NCBI GenBank assembly: GCA_000469685.2
Contig: LS997563.1
Coordinates: forward strand, 12,781,940 to 12,845,939
Reading direction: 5' to 3'
Length of the DNA: 64,000 bases
Source of the DNA: Haemonchus contortus
Taxonomy: Eukaryota > Nematoda > Chromadorea > Rhabditida > Trichostrongylidae
The notes under the pieces were generated by a model. The model was not told where the DNA came from, did no database searches, and worked only from the letters and a program-made list of their open reading frames with translations. Position 1 is the stretch's first letter, and each line of letters begins with the position of its first letter. Positions 33,491 through 45,900 of this stretch are shown one piece after another. The position numbers were made by a program, and so were the translations under genes.

Positions 33491-35729
33491 GCATAACTGA
33501 AATCCAGTGAGGGGACAAAGGGAAAGTGGGGAATCGAAAAATGGCTGTCGTGACTAAAGGCCTTTCATACTATGTGGCGTTAATTCAACTTGCTTCCCTT
33601 CACAGACGTAGCCTCCATGTGTGCTAGGGATACACTGGCCTGGTAGGGTGCGTAGGTAATCGCTCAATCGTGATTGTTTCCTTTCGTCGTGTTCTTACCC
33701 TAAGAAAGTTATGGAAATGCGCTGGGATTGAAGCTGTGAATGTAACGGTCGATAATAGTAACCGATACCGACCAGTATAGCTTTGAGCTGCTCGATATAA
33801 GGATGCTTCTTACTATTCATTTTCCTCTACATCGAAGGGGGGTGTTAGCCTCAGTGAGGCATGTAAACCATACATATGAAGGAGTGGAGCCCGGCATAAT
33901 TCGAACGATCCGACGGTCTTATACAAAATCCATTCGCTATGGGTAGAGTTCTGTTGTTCAGCCAGGTGAAAAGGTCTTCGCTCTCTTGCCGCATCAGTGC
34001 AGAACCCTTACTTCTTTGAAATAGTGGTAGTGTACAACTTCTGCGCTTACATGCTTATCAAAATTTTTGCGCAAAGAATACATTGGCCAACGAGATCGTC
34101 GATCGGTATATATCAAATGCCTATTTCGACGATAAATCATATGAGGGCAAATAAACTGTTATTTCATCTTCGGTGAAGTACAAGACTTCACAATGGTACG
34201 GGATCAACAAGAAAGTAAATGAATTCAAGGCCCTTTCGAGATTTTTCGATTATCTCGGGTTAGGTATGGATGCATAAACGAACGTAGATGATCGCCATAT
34301 GCAGGTTCTAGAAATGTGCGCTCTCGATAGACGACATATGACGCTACCAAACCGGTTTTAACGGTGCTCTTCTTTTTTTTGGAAGAGGGCGGTTCACTAT
34401 GTCGATGAAATAGTAACGCTTCAGGCTTTTTTTTTAAGGAAATTAAGTTATCAGAAGCCAAGAGACCCGCACGGTATTGTGCGCAGTCCAACTGGTTCGT
34501 CTGAACCCAATAACCCAAAGCGATGGTGAACTCTGCATATAATATAACATGATATCAAAAAGTCCCACCGAATTTTCAGCGCTCATCAATGCAATTTCAA
34601 TCTCGTCATAATTCATCATTACTATGCTTACCACAAAAACAAGGATTGTGAACGGGTCCATGGTGACTCGAACTGTAAAATGCAACCGCCGAGCAGAGCC
34701 AATAATGACACATAATACTTATTAAAGTACATTATTGCAGTTCCAGACATTGGTACCGCAGCCCGCAGCGGGACTAGATGACTGCCACTGTTTTGGATCA
34801 ACTTTACGCCTGGATTCTGCAATGGTCAAATGCCATCTGTAAAGTTCCTTTGCTGTTCTGTAGAGTTCAACGAGTCTCACTTCTGTGGATGAGTTAACAA
34901 AGCGTTCCGTACGCACTTCCAGAGTACAGCGCTGAGCGATGAACGCGAAGCGTTAAAGCAGCGTCAACGTCCTACAAATCAGTCACTGACGATTAGTGAT
35001 GCTCGGCATTTAGCGCCTAACGCTAGACTTTAGAGAATGCCAGCGCTCACCACGGATAGGTACGCGATCGCATGAGCATGATACCTGAGTTTTTTATTTG
35101 CAAACCTATTAAAGTGATACAGTTAAAGAACAGCTCCATCACACAAGCGCCTGATTCCCATCATTAACTAGCGGAGAACGGGTCTCGTAGTGCATCATTA
35201 AAAGGCAGTTGCATGACCAAAGAGCCAAGACAGCCTACAATGCTTCTTTTCCAAAAACTCGCCTACGTAGTCAACTGCAATTATGAAAAAATCCTGCGCA
35301 GACACATGAGAGTATTCTACTGATGCTATTTTTCGGAAGTTTTCAATTCTACAAACATGTTATTAATGACAGGCTTTTCCCGACGCATTCATAAAGATCA
35401 CAGAGGTCGACAATTATTAATCAAAACGCGAACAATATTTACAATTTGATATCGTATTTACTATACTGAATTCGATCGTACGGTCTCAACGATAACCACT
35501 AGCTTACTTCCTCTGCAGGCGTAGGAAACTACTGCAGTTCTAAAAGACAATGCAACAATGTCAACCAAGACAACAAGATCGTTTCCCGTTTAAAAACAAG
35601 ACTCAAATACAAAAATATCACAAAATATGCAAATGAAAACCAGACTTAGATTAAATAAGCTAGTAATGCTCATAACGAGTATTCGTTTATTATTATTTAC
35701 AACAAGTGTTCAACAATAATCTTAACAAA
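33491..35729. other. Gene-poor interval between copy C flank and the SZT2-like stop codon
   Basis: 34440-35090 is a diverged copy of the repeat flank seen after copies A (6600-7110) and B. The minus-strand ORF 34225-34518 (97 codons) has no recognisable domain. From 35.1 kb to the SZT2-like stop the sequence is AT-rich and probably holds that gene's 3' UTR. No RNA gene seen. Confidence 0.5.
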
Positions 35730-38700
35730 TCAGTGAGTTCCAGGAGGTTTTTGCAAAAGGTCTGCCCACAAAAATGCGGTCACGCACGCTACCAAGTCGT
35801 CAAATGCCGTGTCCAACCGTTGTTGTCTGCAACCAATCACACTTAAAATTCGTATTTGACTGCAAAACTTTCTTGCTGGCTGAAAGGCTCCAAAGTCAAA
35901 AAGAATACGGCAACCGCAGCAAAATGAACAGTGCAAAACTTAAGCTACCAAGATCCTGCAGCAAGGGTTCACATTATTCTGCTCCGCCACTTTCACTTTT
36001 GATTAGTTCGAACAAAATTTTGAACATGGGTAGATAAAAAATTGAACATAATCGAGCGCACTATAGAGAACTGTCCAAAGAATCGAAATTTTACTTTTGT
36101 GAATGATGTTTGTTTTGCCGATCCAACGGTGAAATGAAGAAGTTCGAGGAAACACTAGCAAGAAACTATCAAAAAGATGAGGAGCAACGATAGATCCAAA
36201 TGTGAAAATCTTCCCTTTCTACTACGACCCTTCCTCAGCTGAATAAGATATAATGGTACCGATCAGCGAAAAAGAAAATAAGAAAAACCGCACCGGAACA
36301 GTTTTGATTCGTCCTGTGTGTCCTCGACAAGATCCGCCTCTTTAAGTAGCACACTAAGTGTCGGAGTGGTCTCACCGACACATTCTATCATAAACATCGC
36401 ATCCAAATCAGGATTTGTCACTATCAAACACTGAAACAAGAGAAAAAATTGATTCAAAAGGAATATCAACTCGCTCATTGTTGATCTGCTCATAGAAACT
36501 TTAAGCATTGGTGCATATATAGCAATACAAAAACCCTTATTAGACTTAGATAAAGAAAGCACCTCACAACGACCGGATATGTATTAGGTTGAGTCATAAG
36601 TCCTAGGACAAATTGGCAATGATAATATTTATCTTACAATTTTTAAACGACAATAGCGAATCATTTGAAATATGCCCCATTGGCATCGATGGTCGTCTGC
36701 CAATGCTGGGGCAGGTAGTAGATGCCCTTGCTTTAGAACGGTGGAAACTGGCCCTTGGAGAACTGCTCCAGTGCCATTTTGATGTCGCCGCGGGTTTGAA
36801 AGTCCTGACCATCCAAATGACGTTGAAGATGGGAAAAAAGGTGGTAATCCGAGGGATCCAAGTCTGAGGGGCATGGTTGGTGTGGTAAACTTGTCCTGCC
36901 GAGATTCGTCAGTTCAGTTTTGGTCGTACTTGCAATGTGAGGGCGAGCCTTGTCGTGCTGGAAGTGAACTTTGTGCTGCTGTGAACGTGTAGCTTCGGGA
37001 TTCGCCTTCAGATTCCTCAGTTGCGTAATGTAGAAGTGTGCGGTCAATGTGGATCCTCCGTCTAGCAGCTCCCATTATTCGACACCGTGAACGCTCCACC
37101 AGAATCAGAGTATAACCTCTTCGGCGTGTACGTATGGTTTGGAGGAGTCTTCTGCATCCGCACCTTTATCAATCCATTGAGCACGCCGGTGAACGTTAGA
37201 TTAGAGAATCGACTTCGCACACCTGGTGACTAGGTACTCGAGCCACGTGTTGTACCCTAGCGTGAGGAGAGAAAGTGCACGTCGTCGCGGCGGTCTATGT
37301 CATACTGCTTCAAAGCATGAGGCATCCACCTAGCTTTCGCATCTTGTCGATTGACTTCAATTCACGAAGAACTGTGGAACGACTCTCCAAGGGTGACTGC
37401 CAGTTCACGAGTAGTTTGATACGGATCGGCTTCCACCTGGCTCGGCAGCCCCTTAAAATCCAACTTCATTGAGCTTCCCGGACGGTCTTCATTTTCTATG
37501 GAATGGTCGCCCGATACGAACTTCTGGTGCCACTTGGAAATTGTACACGTCCTGTTAGTAACGCCCTTCATACCTCTATCGAGTGCCGCGGGTTCATGGT
37601 CAGATAAAAAAATAAATATGATGGTGTTGCGGATGTGGAGTTGCGACGGCTTGAAATCATGAGGCACAGTTGAGGGAAAGGAAACAGTTAGGTGCTCTCT
37701 CCAGAATGCATTTGGAAGAGCTTTTCATACTCTATCTAACAATGCCTCGCGCGTTCATTTTCGTCATCTCTTTCCCGAGTTATGATCGCTAGAAGTCATC
37801 ACTATCTTATCGTCACATTATGACTCAACCTAATATTTTTGCCAAGGACTCTTCATTCGAGAAGGGTTCTTTATCTTGAAATATCATTTCCCAGATGAAT
37901 CACAGTAAAATCAAAATCTTATCGTTCAGATGAATTAAATCAGAATTCTGCGTTAAATGCTCTTAATGTAATCATAGAATCATGCTCTTCCTGCATTGGA
38001 TGGTACTCATTACGACTGGAAGGTTTAGAATTGGAGAAAGACTTGTTCAGCCGTTTGCCAACGAAGACTTACAATATTATCTTGTTTTCAATGGAGCAAA
38101 TCAACAGATGATGATGGTCAGAAATGATGATGAATGATGCAGTTGGATATTTCAAACGATTTTTTCGGAAGCTTCTTTTGAGAGCCTTTCGAGTTTGAAC
38201 CTTTCTCTTGATATGGAATTCAGGTCTGCATTTGTAGATTTTTTGTGAATTACAAGTGGACAATGCTGACGATTATTTGATGAAAATGATTGCAACCAAA
38301 AACAGATAAGGACTCTTAGAATTCAATAGCTATTGAGCCTATCGGCCCTTCGTGTTAAAAATGTAGCAATATGATACTTGATGTGGGGAGGAGGAATGTG
38401 ATCACAAACGCCTAATGGGTCTGACTGATGGTGGTGTTTCCAGAATGCAAAAATCATTGGATCCGTTAAGCCCTTCATCCTAGCAGTGGAGCCCTTTGCG
38501 ATGGACCGTGGTATCGACTGATATGTGATGATAAAGGCTAAGGCGTTAACACTGGGAGCTTTGATACTTCGGCACGGGGTTGGAGTCAAGGCATGGTAAA
38601 CGATTGGCGACAGAAAATGGTAACAATTGTGAGGAAGGTAACAATTTAGGACCAAAACGGAGATATTTTGATGCCTTTCCTTCGAGTCTTGACCTTGACG

Positions 38701-41700
38701 TTCCATTTTGAGCTAGACAGAACAAGAAGGAAGACTGAAGTCAGCCAGTAGTAGTATCTGACAAGGGCTGATATGGACTTACTTAGTCAAGGGAAGCTCT
38801 TCATGCTTTGCCAACATTAGTAGGAGCTGTCCAAGAAATCGGTGAACCAAACAGTTTCTATGAAATTATGTGTGAGTAAGAGGACGGAAAGCGCAACTGC
38901 GAGCTGCTCCTCTTTCAACTGGCAGAATTTTTCATAGAAAATTCCTTGTGCTGGTGAAACATTTGAAAAGGAGAGCGAAATGTGTTCAAAGAAAACGTGA
39001 TACATAGCGTCCCTCCTGCTCGAATAATTACGAAATCAGATGCTGTTTACGAGGTTCCTCTTCGATTATTCAGCTCTTCTCTCATTTTCGATTTTAGACT
39101 CGAACTTTAATGAACCTTCTCTGTTGAATTTGGAAATTCGAAGAAACGACACCGGTCTGGACCATAACGGGCAAACAGGAAACGACATAGCCGAGCGCAA
39201 TTGGAACCTTCCAGCAGTTCGCGAAGCCTGACAAATACTGAATTCTTAAGCAGAATACAATTTTCTATAGGTGATATTTCAGAAATGGCAAGAATCACAA
39301 CGCAGCACAAAGCGAAACAATACCTTGGTTCACGGCTCTCCATGTAGTACTGACTAACTATTGATATTAGCGTTTTCAATTTTGATGGCTCCATTGTCTC
39401 GTGATGAGAAACTGAACGCAACTGATGCCATTGATCGAGACTTCTGCAACTACCGACTGAATATGCAAATAGGTGGCGAAAATGAAAAACAAATTTTAAA
39501 TTTTAAAAATGTATGAAGCATAATAATATAAGAGCTAATAGCATCTCGCTGTGAAATCTTTATGCAAGGAGTGTTTTACGCCTCTTTTGTGCGTATGTGA
39601 CCTTTGTGTAAGGATGTTACCACACACACGCATAGAAGAGGCGTCAAACAACTACCTCCGGCTCGTTAAAGTCGGGAAGTCGAGAACGCAGACGAATCAA
39701 ATTGCAGACTTGTGATTTTATCAAAAAAAGGCAAGAGAGGAGAAAAACGTCAGATTCATGACGGTTCATTGGATACATCCCTAGCCGCTCAGAGATCGGT
39801 AAATTTTGAAGAAAGGCTTTCGAAAAGATTGTAATTTGATCGAAAAGTTCAGGGCACAGACATTGCGAAAGTCATGCTCCTGAGAACGCTAGGAAAGATA
39901 TAGTCAGGAGATTGAAACAAGGAGCGATAGTCATGCAAAGAAAGTTGAGTACAATTGCAGCTCTGCGATCAATAGAAAGACTCCTCACTACTTTTTTCAT
40001 TTGAGGGCGATTTTGAAGATTTTATTAGTTGTCATACGAATCTTTACACACTTTTTGGAAACTCATGACAATAGAGAATGAAAAATGGGACTAATGAACC
40101 TGTTTGGATTCGATCCCAAGAAAATACTGCTCAGTCCTGCAGCCTGTTGAGCGGAACGGCCCGTCTTCGGTAGTAATACCTGTAGTAAATAGATACCTGA
40201 TGAATAATATCACAACCCCAGATTGATAAATAATCATTACAAAAACCGACTTGTTTCCACATAATCGCACGACGACACAGAAATTCCGCCTCTTTCACGC
40301 ATGAGGTTAGTTGCAGGCTGAACTGCGACACAGCATCTTCGACCTCCTAAACTCAATCATTAAATAAAACCAATTTTTGAATTTAACTTTTCAATTACAC
40401 GAATCTGATATCTTTGGAAGCCTTCCAACACATTTCTCGAACTTTTTCAAGTCAACTGTCAAGTACAGTGATTCTAATTCATCACTAGCTGCTTTCATAG
40501 TGCACGACCAGTCGCGCGACTGGTCGCTCGCCAAATCGTGGACTATGAAAGATGCCACTGACCAAATACCAACCTGAATTCAGAAAAGTTCTTCTCCTCT
40601 CAACTGCTCCCAACTCGGAGAGTCTGACTTTTCGTTTTCAAACTGCTTTCTTTTGTGACATTTTTCTCAAGCTGTTTTCTGGCTTTTATAGCTTTCTTAT
40701 GACCTGCTTACATTAGTCTTTTCAACATTATGCTTACCGCTTCACAATCCTACGAACCTTACTGAGCGCTATAACGAGAGTAATGTTTATTTATTTATTT
40801 ATTTATTAATCCCTACCTAAAATATCTCTGAAAAATAGCCAAACCCGCAAATAAGTAATCAAATGAGATAGAAAAGCTGATCTTGGAACAATGATACATC
40901 GATTAGCGGAATGCCACCCACCTTCTGTAGAATCCTTTGTCGTGTACTAAGAAAATGGATGTATGTCACATGCTCACCAGGAATCGTACCATCTGAACAG
41001 GAAATCACTGATTTCAAATATAGCTCGTAGCGGAAAATTTAGGAACACCTACGCAAAAATTTGAAAGCTCCAAATCAACTGATCATACAAGTTGTTATGC
41101 AATTAGTGAATATTGTGCAAAACCCTGCCAGAAACCAACCGTCATTATACGCTGGTTTCCGATGACGACGTGGTGCATTTCCTTGAACAGTCACTCGATG
41201 CACGTCTCCGTCTGATTCAGCGCCTTTTAGGAAACCTTCGGAGCACCGGGGTGAGTTCAGAATCGACTCTGCATCTGATACTATAATCACATGCTACCAA
41301 TATTTTGTAAAAGTTCGATTGTAAACAATATTGAATCACCCAAATTGGGCGGCTTGTTGATGGACAAGGCAGCAGTTGTAGAGCTCTGCAAGTGGCCACC
41401 ACTGGAAAACCGTCTACGAGACGACAAACTGCCATCCGCGTCATCGTCACTAAACCATTTTTGAAAGTATACAATAAATAGCGAATGTAAAGTTGTAAGT
41501 ATCATGGAGCGAACTGTCTGAAAACCGCGATAAGTTCCCTTACAATCCAATCAAAGTGGAACGACTCGCAAAAACAGCCGCACTATTATGTGCAAAAATC
41601 AAGGGAAATTATCGCGAAAAGCTTTGCCCATGATCATGATGTTAGAGAAAAACCAAAGCCCTCCTCCAACACTCTCCGGCACTTTTCAATCCATATGAAT

Positions 41701-42912
41701 GGATTCAAAAAAGCGGCTCTAGCCACACCATAGGTGCTCCAAGCCGAAGAAACCATTCAACAATCACCGAATCTAAAAAATTAACGATGGTTCGAGCAAC
41801 TCCCAGCAGTACCCCGTCGACAGTCAGGTCCGTCTATGTAAACTATTTTTCGTCGTCTAGAACGTGTAATGCGGACATCTAGTCCAAGATCACCATGGGT
41901 CGTAAAAACCATAATTTTGTTCAACGAGATAAGCTCAAATGGAGGTTAAAGGTTTCGTGGCGTTCCAATAATCTTGGAACGCATTTCATCAATCCCTTTG
42001 GTGATGTTTTCGCTCTGCTGGATGACCCGTGATTCTAAGCAAGCGCGCTTTTAGTGCTTATCTTGTTCAGAACACCGCTGAAAAGCTCAAATATTTTTTA
42101 TGAGACGAATTGTAACCGGATCACTATGAAGAACGCATTTCAGTGCCTATTTCGTAGAATACGGTAGAAGCCGCCTCAACCTCTTCCATACCTGGTGAAA
42201 GCAGCACTGGCCGAACCCTTATTTTTCCCGTATTGGTGGAAATTCAAATTTTCACGCAATTATGAGGTCGCTATATATACGAGAGTTTTCTTTGACAATT
42301 CCGATTAGAAAAGTACTAACTTGCGCTTGCATTGTTCTCGACACGAAGGACGAGGCATGAAAAACTAGATATTATGAGGCTGGTGAATAATTTATATCCC
42401 AAGTTCGCCTTGCGCATGATCAAAAACGGCTAGTTTTCATATGGGGTTGTCTATAGTGATACTGTAAAAATTCGTTTCACAAAAAAAAATATTTGAATTT
42501 TTTTTCGCAAAAGCATTCCCTTAGAAAAACAGCACCAGATTTTTCGAGATGAGAAAGCCAATAGCGACTGCTCCATTCCCCAAAAATGCAAGTCAAGATC
42601 GTAATAACAAAATTTAAGATAGACCTGCATTCATGAAACACAGCGTTCTTGGAAGTAAAGGACCTTCTTTCAATCCGCTTTATTTTCTAGTTTCCCTGAC
42701 TGATCAGTTTACTAACAGGATAACGATGGTAATCGGAGGAAACAAGAAGAGCAGTGAAAATAGGTAAACATACTTGATTCGGTTCACCATTTGCTCTATA
42801 TCCTTCACACTTTCTACAGGCGGTACTTCTTTTTTCTTTTCGAAGTTCTTAAATTCTCCAACTTCACTCTGCCTGGAATCCTCACGATGACGTTCTTCCT
42901 CCAGTGGTGAAG
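35730..42912 (-). CDS. SZT2-like C-terminal exon group
   Basis: Exons 42774-42912, 41327-41449, 41236-41280, 39324-39411, 39116-39227, 36294-36430 and 35730-35826 (stop 35730-35732). Phases join exactly for 42774>41327>41236 and for 39324>39116>36294>35730; one small exon is probably missing between 41236 and 39411. 42774-42912 and 41327-41449 encode an acidic, then Ser-rich, poorly conserved stretch. 39116-39227 gives CARLCRFLFARYGPDRCRFF, and 36294-36430 and 35730-35826 encode the closing beta/alpha segment. The last intron but one (36431-39115) holds a mariner element. Confidence 0.72.
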
Positions 42913-45900
42913 CTGTAAGTATATTCTGCCGAAACATGGGTTGACAACTGGGTTAAAATTTAGCATAGCATAGGATTGGGTACCCAACATAGAATTACTA
43001 TATCCTATATAGCGTCACTGAATTATCCATTCACCTCAACTAGATTTCCCTAAAAGACGTTTTCGAAAGAATGCGACAGTATCAAAGCACTTCACATGAT
43101 TCTTCATCAACAATTGTTGATGCTTCTTGGTGGCGAGTGAATACATTGAGAAGCATGACGATGAACTCTGATAACTTTCGGAGTTCCCTCCAACGCTTGG
43201 TTAACTCCAAGGTTCACTTCCCTTACGGAACAAAGCTAAGGTGGACCTCAATAGCTCCCGATCCCTTTCCTCTTATAGATATTTCGTGAGAGGAACCCAC
43301 AAGGAACAGCAGGTTCAGATAGGAAGCACAGCTAGGGTGACGTTCTAATACACCACATGGAGCTATCGTCGCGAAGACAATGTTGTATAAAAAACACACT
43401 CCCTCCTCACACCTCTTTCCAGTGTGAAAAATCATAGTCTTCCCTTATTTTAGTTCAAGTTGGAGTAATTCTCAAATAGAGGAGTTTCCGGTTACTGCAA
43501 AATCGCGATGAATGAAAATAAGTGAATGACACATAAAAACATGATCTGGGCATAACTGTGAAGATCGCTTCTGGATGTTTACTTTACAGAATGAAAAGGA
43601 AAAGAAAGTGAAAAAACTGCAGGAGAAACTCCTTTTTTCGGGCTCAGTCGCCAGTCGGGATTCTAAAAGTTTGAAAACGCTGAAAAACGTGCCTAATGAG
43701 GTGAGGGAGTGTATCAAACAGTCTGTATTACAACCTTTGGGTTCGCAAATCGGGTCATGGACCTTGCCTTGTAACCGACAGTACACTAGTCTGCGAAAGC
43801 TCATGCGAGCCAGACTTATCAAGTTATTGTAGTTCTTATAAGTGGAGCAATGAGGAACAATAAGAAGAATTAAACGAAATCAAACCTAGGAGGTCTTCAG
43901 AGACAACACAAAACGTCTACTAAGAAGTATGATGTAAAGTAACTCCCAGACTCACTTTGATCTGTTGCAACAGCAATTAAGTAGAACAACAGGTGGAGCT
44001 CTTCCCTTTCATGTCTACGGTCACGCAGCACAACTCGGAAAAGTTCTTTGGACTGTAACGGACCTTCATTAGAGAACGAAGGCGAAAACGAAAAGACCCT
44101 CACTAGGAATTCATCTCAGAACGACCAGTGAGGGTTGCTTCCTGATCGGGTGGTGAAAAAAAAAAGCTCATAGAACTAACCCCGTCAGTAGACGTAGTTG
44201 ACTCGCTCGAAACTAACATGAAGTCATCTCGACGTTGTTCCGTGGAACGCTCTTCGCTATTCTGAATAACAGTTGAGCTGAATAGAAAAAGCACAGCTCA
44301 ACTTAAGAATATCACGTCAAGATGGCTAAGAAACAAGGCCTTGCCCATCACATCGGAAGCAGTACCCCAAAAAGGGACGGATTCCTCACAGTCCCAATTT
44401 ACAACCAGCTCCTCAGGAGCATAATTAACTCACTACACAACTGGTATTTGTGGGACAGAATATTTTATGAAGATTTAGACTTTGAGAATAAATTCAGTTC
44501 TTTCGACTACTTCTGATAGGAGAAAAGGATGAGGTCAACGGAACTGAAAGAAGGCAGCCTTTCAATTCCATTTCATTCGAGGCCCTCAATCAACCAATGA
44601 TTGACCTTGATTTCACCTGACAGTCCTAACACAGACTTCTGGTGTACCTTGAAGCAGAGACACCACAAAGATGAAGAGCGCCGCTAGCACACATATACAC
44701 AATTTGTTGGAATCCCTCGCTAGATTCTTAAATTTTTATCGCTCAGCATTAGTTAACCAACACAAAAGCTCTCTTGGTGAGCAGAAGCATAACCTGAACT
44801 ACTTGACCTAATTCCACCAGTTATTGCATAAGTGAAATATAGCGTTGTTTCAGTGGTCACGGACCTCAAATGAAAGATGAAAGGGCTCCACAGGAAATCA
44901 CACAGGCATAGTAGTTTGGCTCCTGATGTATTTTTTCTGAGATTAGAGTGACCATGCTCATCTCGCTCTAGTAGCTTTTCTAGCTATCAATTCGGAAGAA
45001 TGAAGAGGGGCTATGTTCCAACAGTGAATAAAACGGACCAATCTCTCTAAAGTTAGTCAGGCACCCCAGCACCGTTCAGAAACGTATTTTGTGTTAAATG
45101 CGAATGTAACCCAGATGACGATTTGCACGAAGAGTCAGACTATTTGAAAATCATCTTGTTTCTATCCCGCCACTCATCGATCGGCTACGGCAAGACCGAG
45201 CCTGGCTGATATATGTAGATGAAATCGGTCCCGAGTTCTCTAGCCAGGAACGAGTACAAGCACCGAATGGGGTGAGAAGAGATCGGTTTCACTTGGAAAC
45301 ACAAGTGAAGGAAGACTTGGTGCAGAGCAGAAAGTTCAAACCAAGGGGGAAGTTCAAATCATGCTATACTTATGGCTGACATTAAATTAAGGAACAGAGA
45401 TTTGCCCACAACCTATGCTGGGCTTCGTACTGGTAAAAAGTAATAAACTCTGGAAAAGAGAGGCAAAATGTAGGCTACAAAAATGAGTTGAAGTGATCAT
45501 CAAAGGAATGGTGTTCGAAGCGCGTTTCCAGATGCCTTCCCTCCACAAAACTTGAATGTTTCTCTGCACCAAGTATCTGTGTTCGAAGCATAGATCAGTG
45601 CCTAGCACATAGGGATGATTGAGGTGTCTTGGGCTAATCTGTTACCCACTCTTACATCTTGAATGATGGAACATTCGTAAGCTGATAAGAATTTTTTCAA
45701 TTCGAAAGTCAAAAAAACCTTCAGTTTCAGAACAGTCCATCCATAAGCCTTCTCGCAGCTCAGAAAATGATCCCATACATCACCGCCTCGAACACCATGT
45801 TGCAGAGCATATGTGCAGCGTTCTGTAAGTACACAACTTGAACAATCGAAATGTAAAACCAAATTGATCTTTATTACGACAGCGCATGTTCTGTTATTGC

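Noticed and set aside
38817..39005. ORF ending ETVWFTDFLDSSY as the C-terminus of the SZT2-like protein
   Set aside because: The exon at 36294-36430 and the terminal exon at 35730-35826 join in phase with 39116-39227 and fit the family C-terminus much better, leaving this ORF in an intron.
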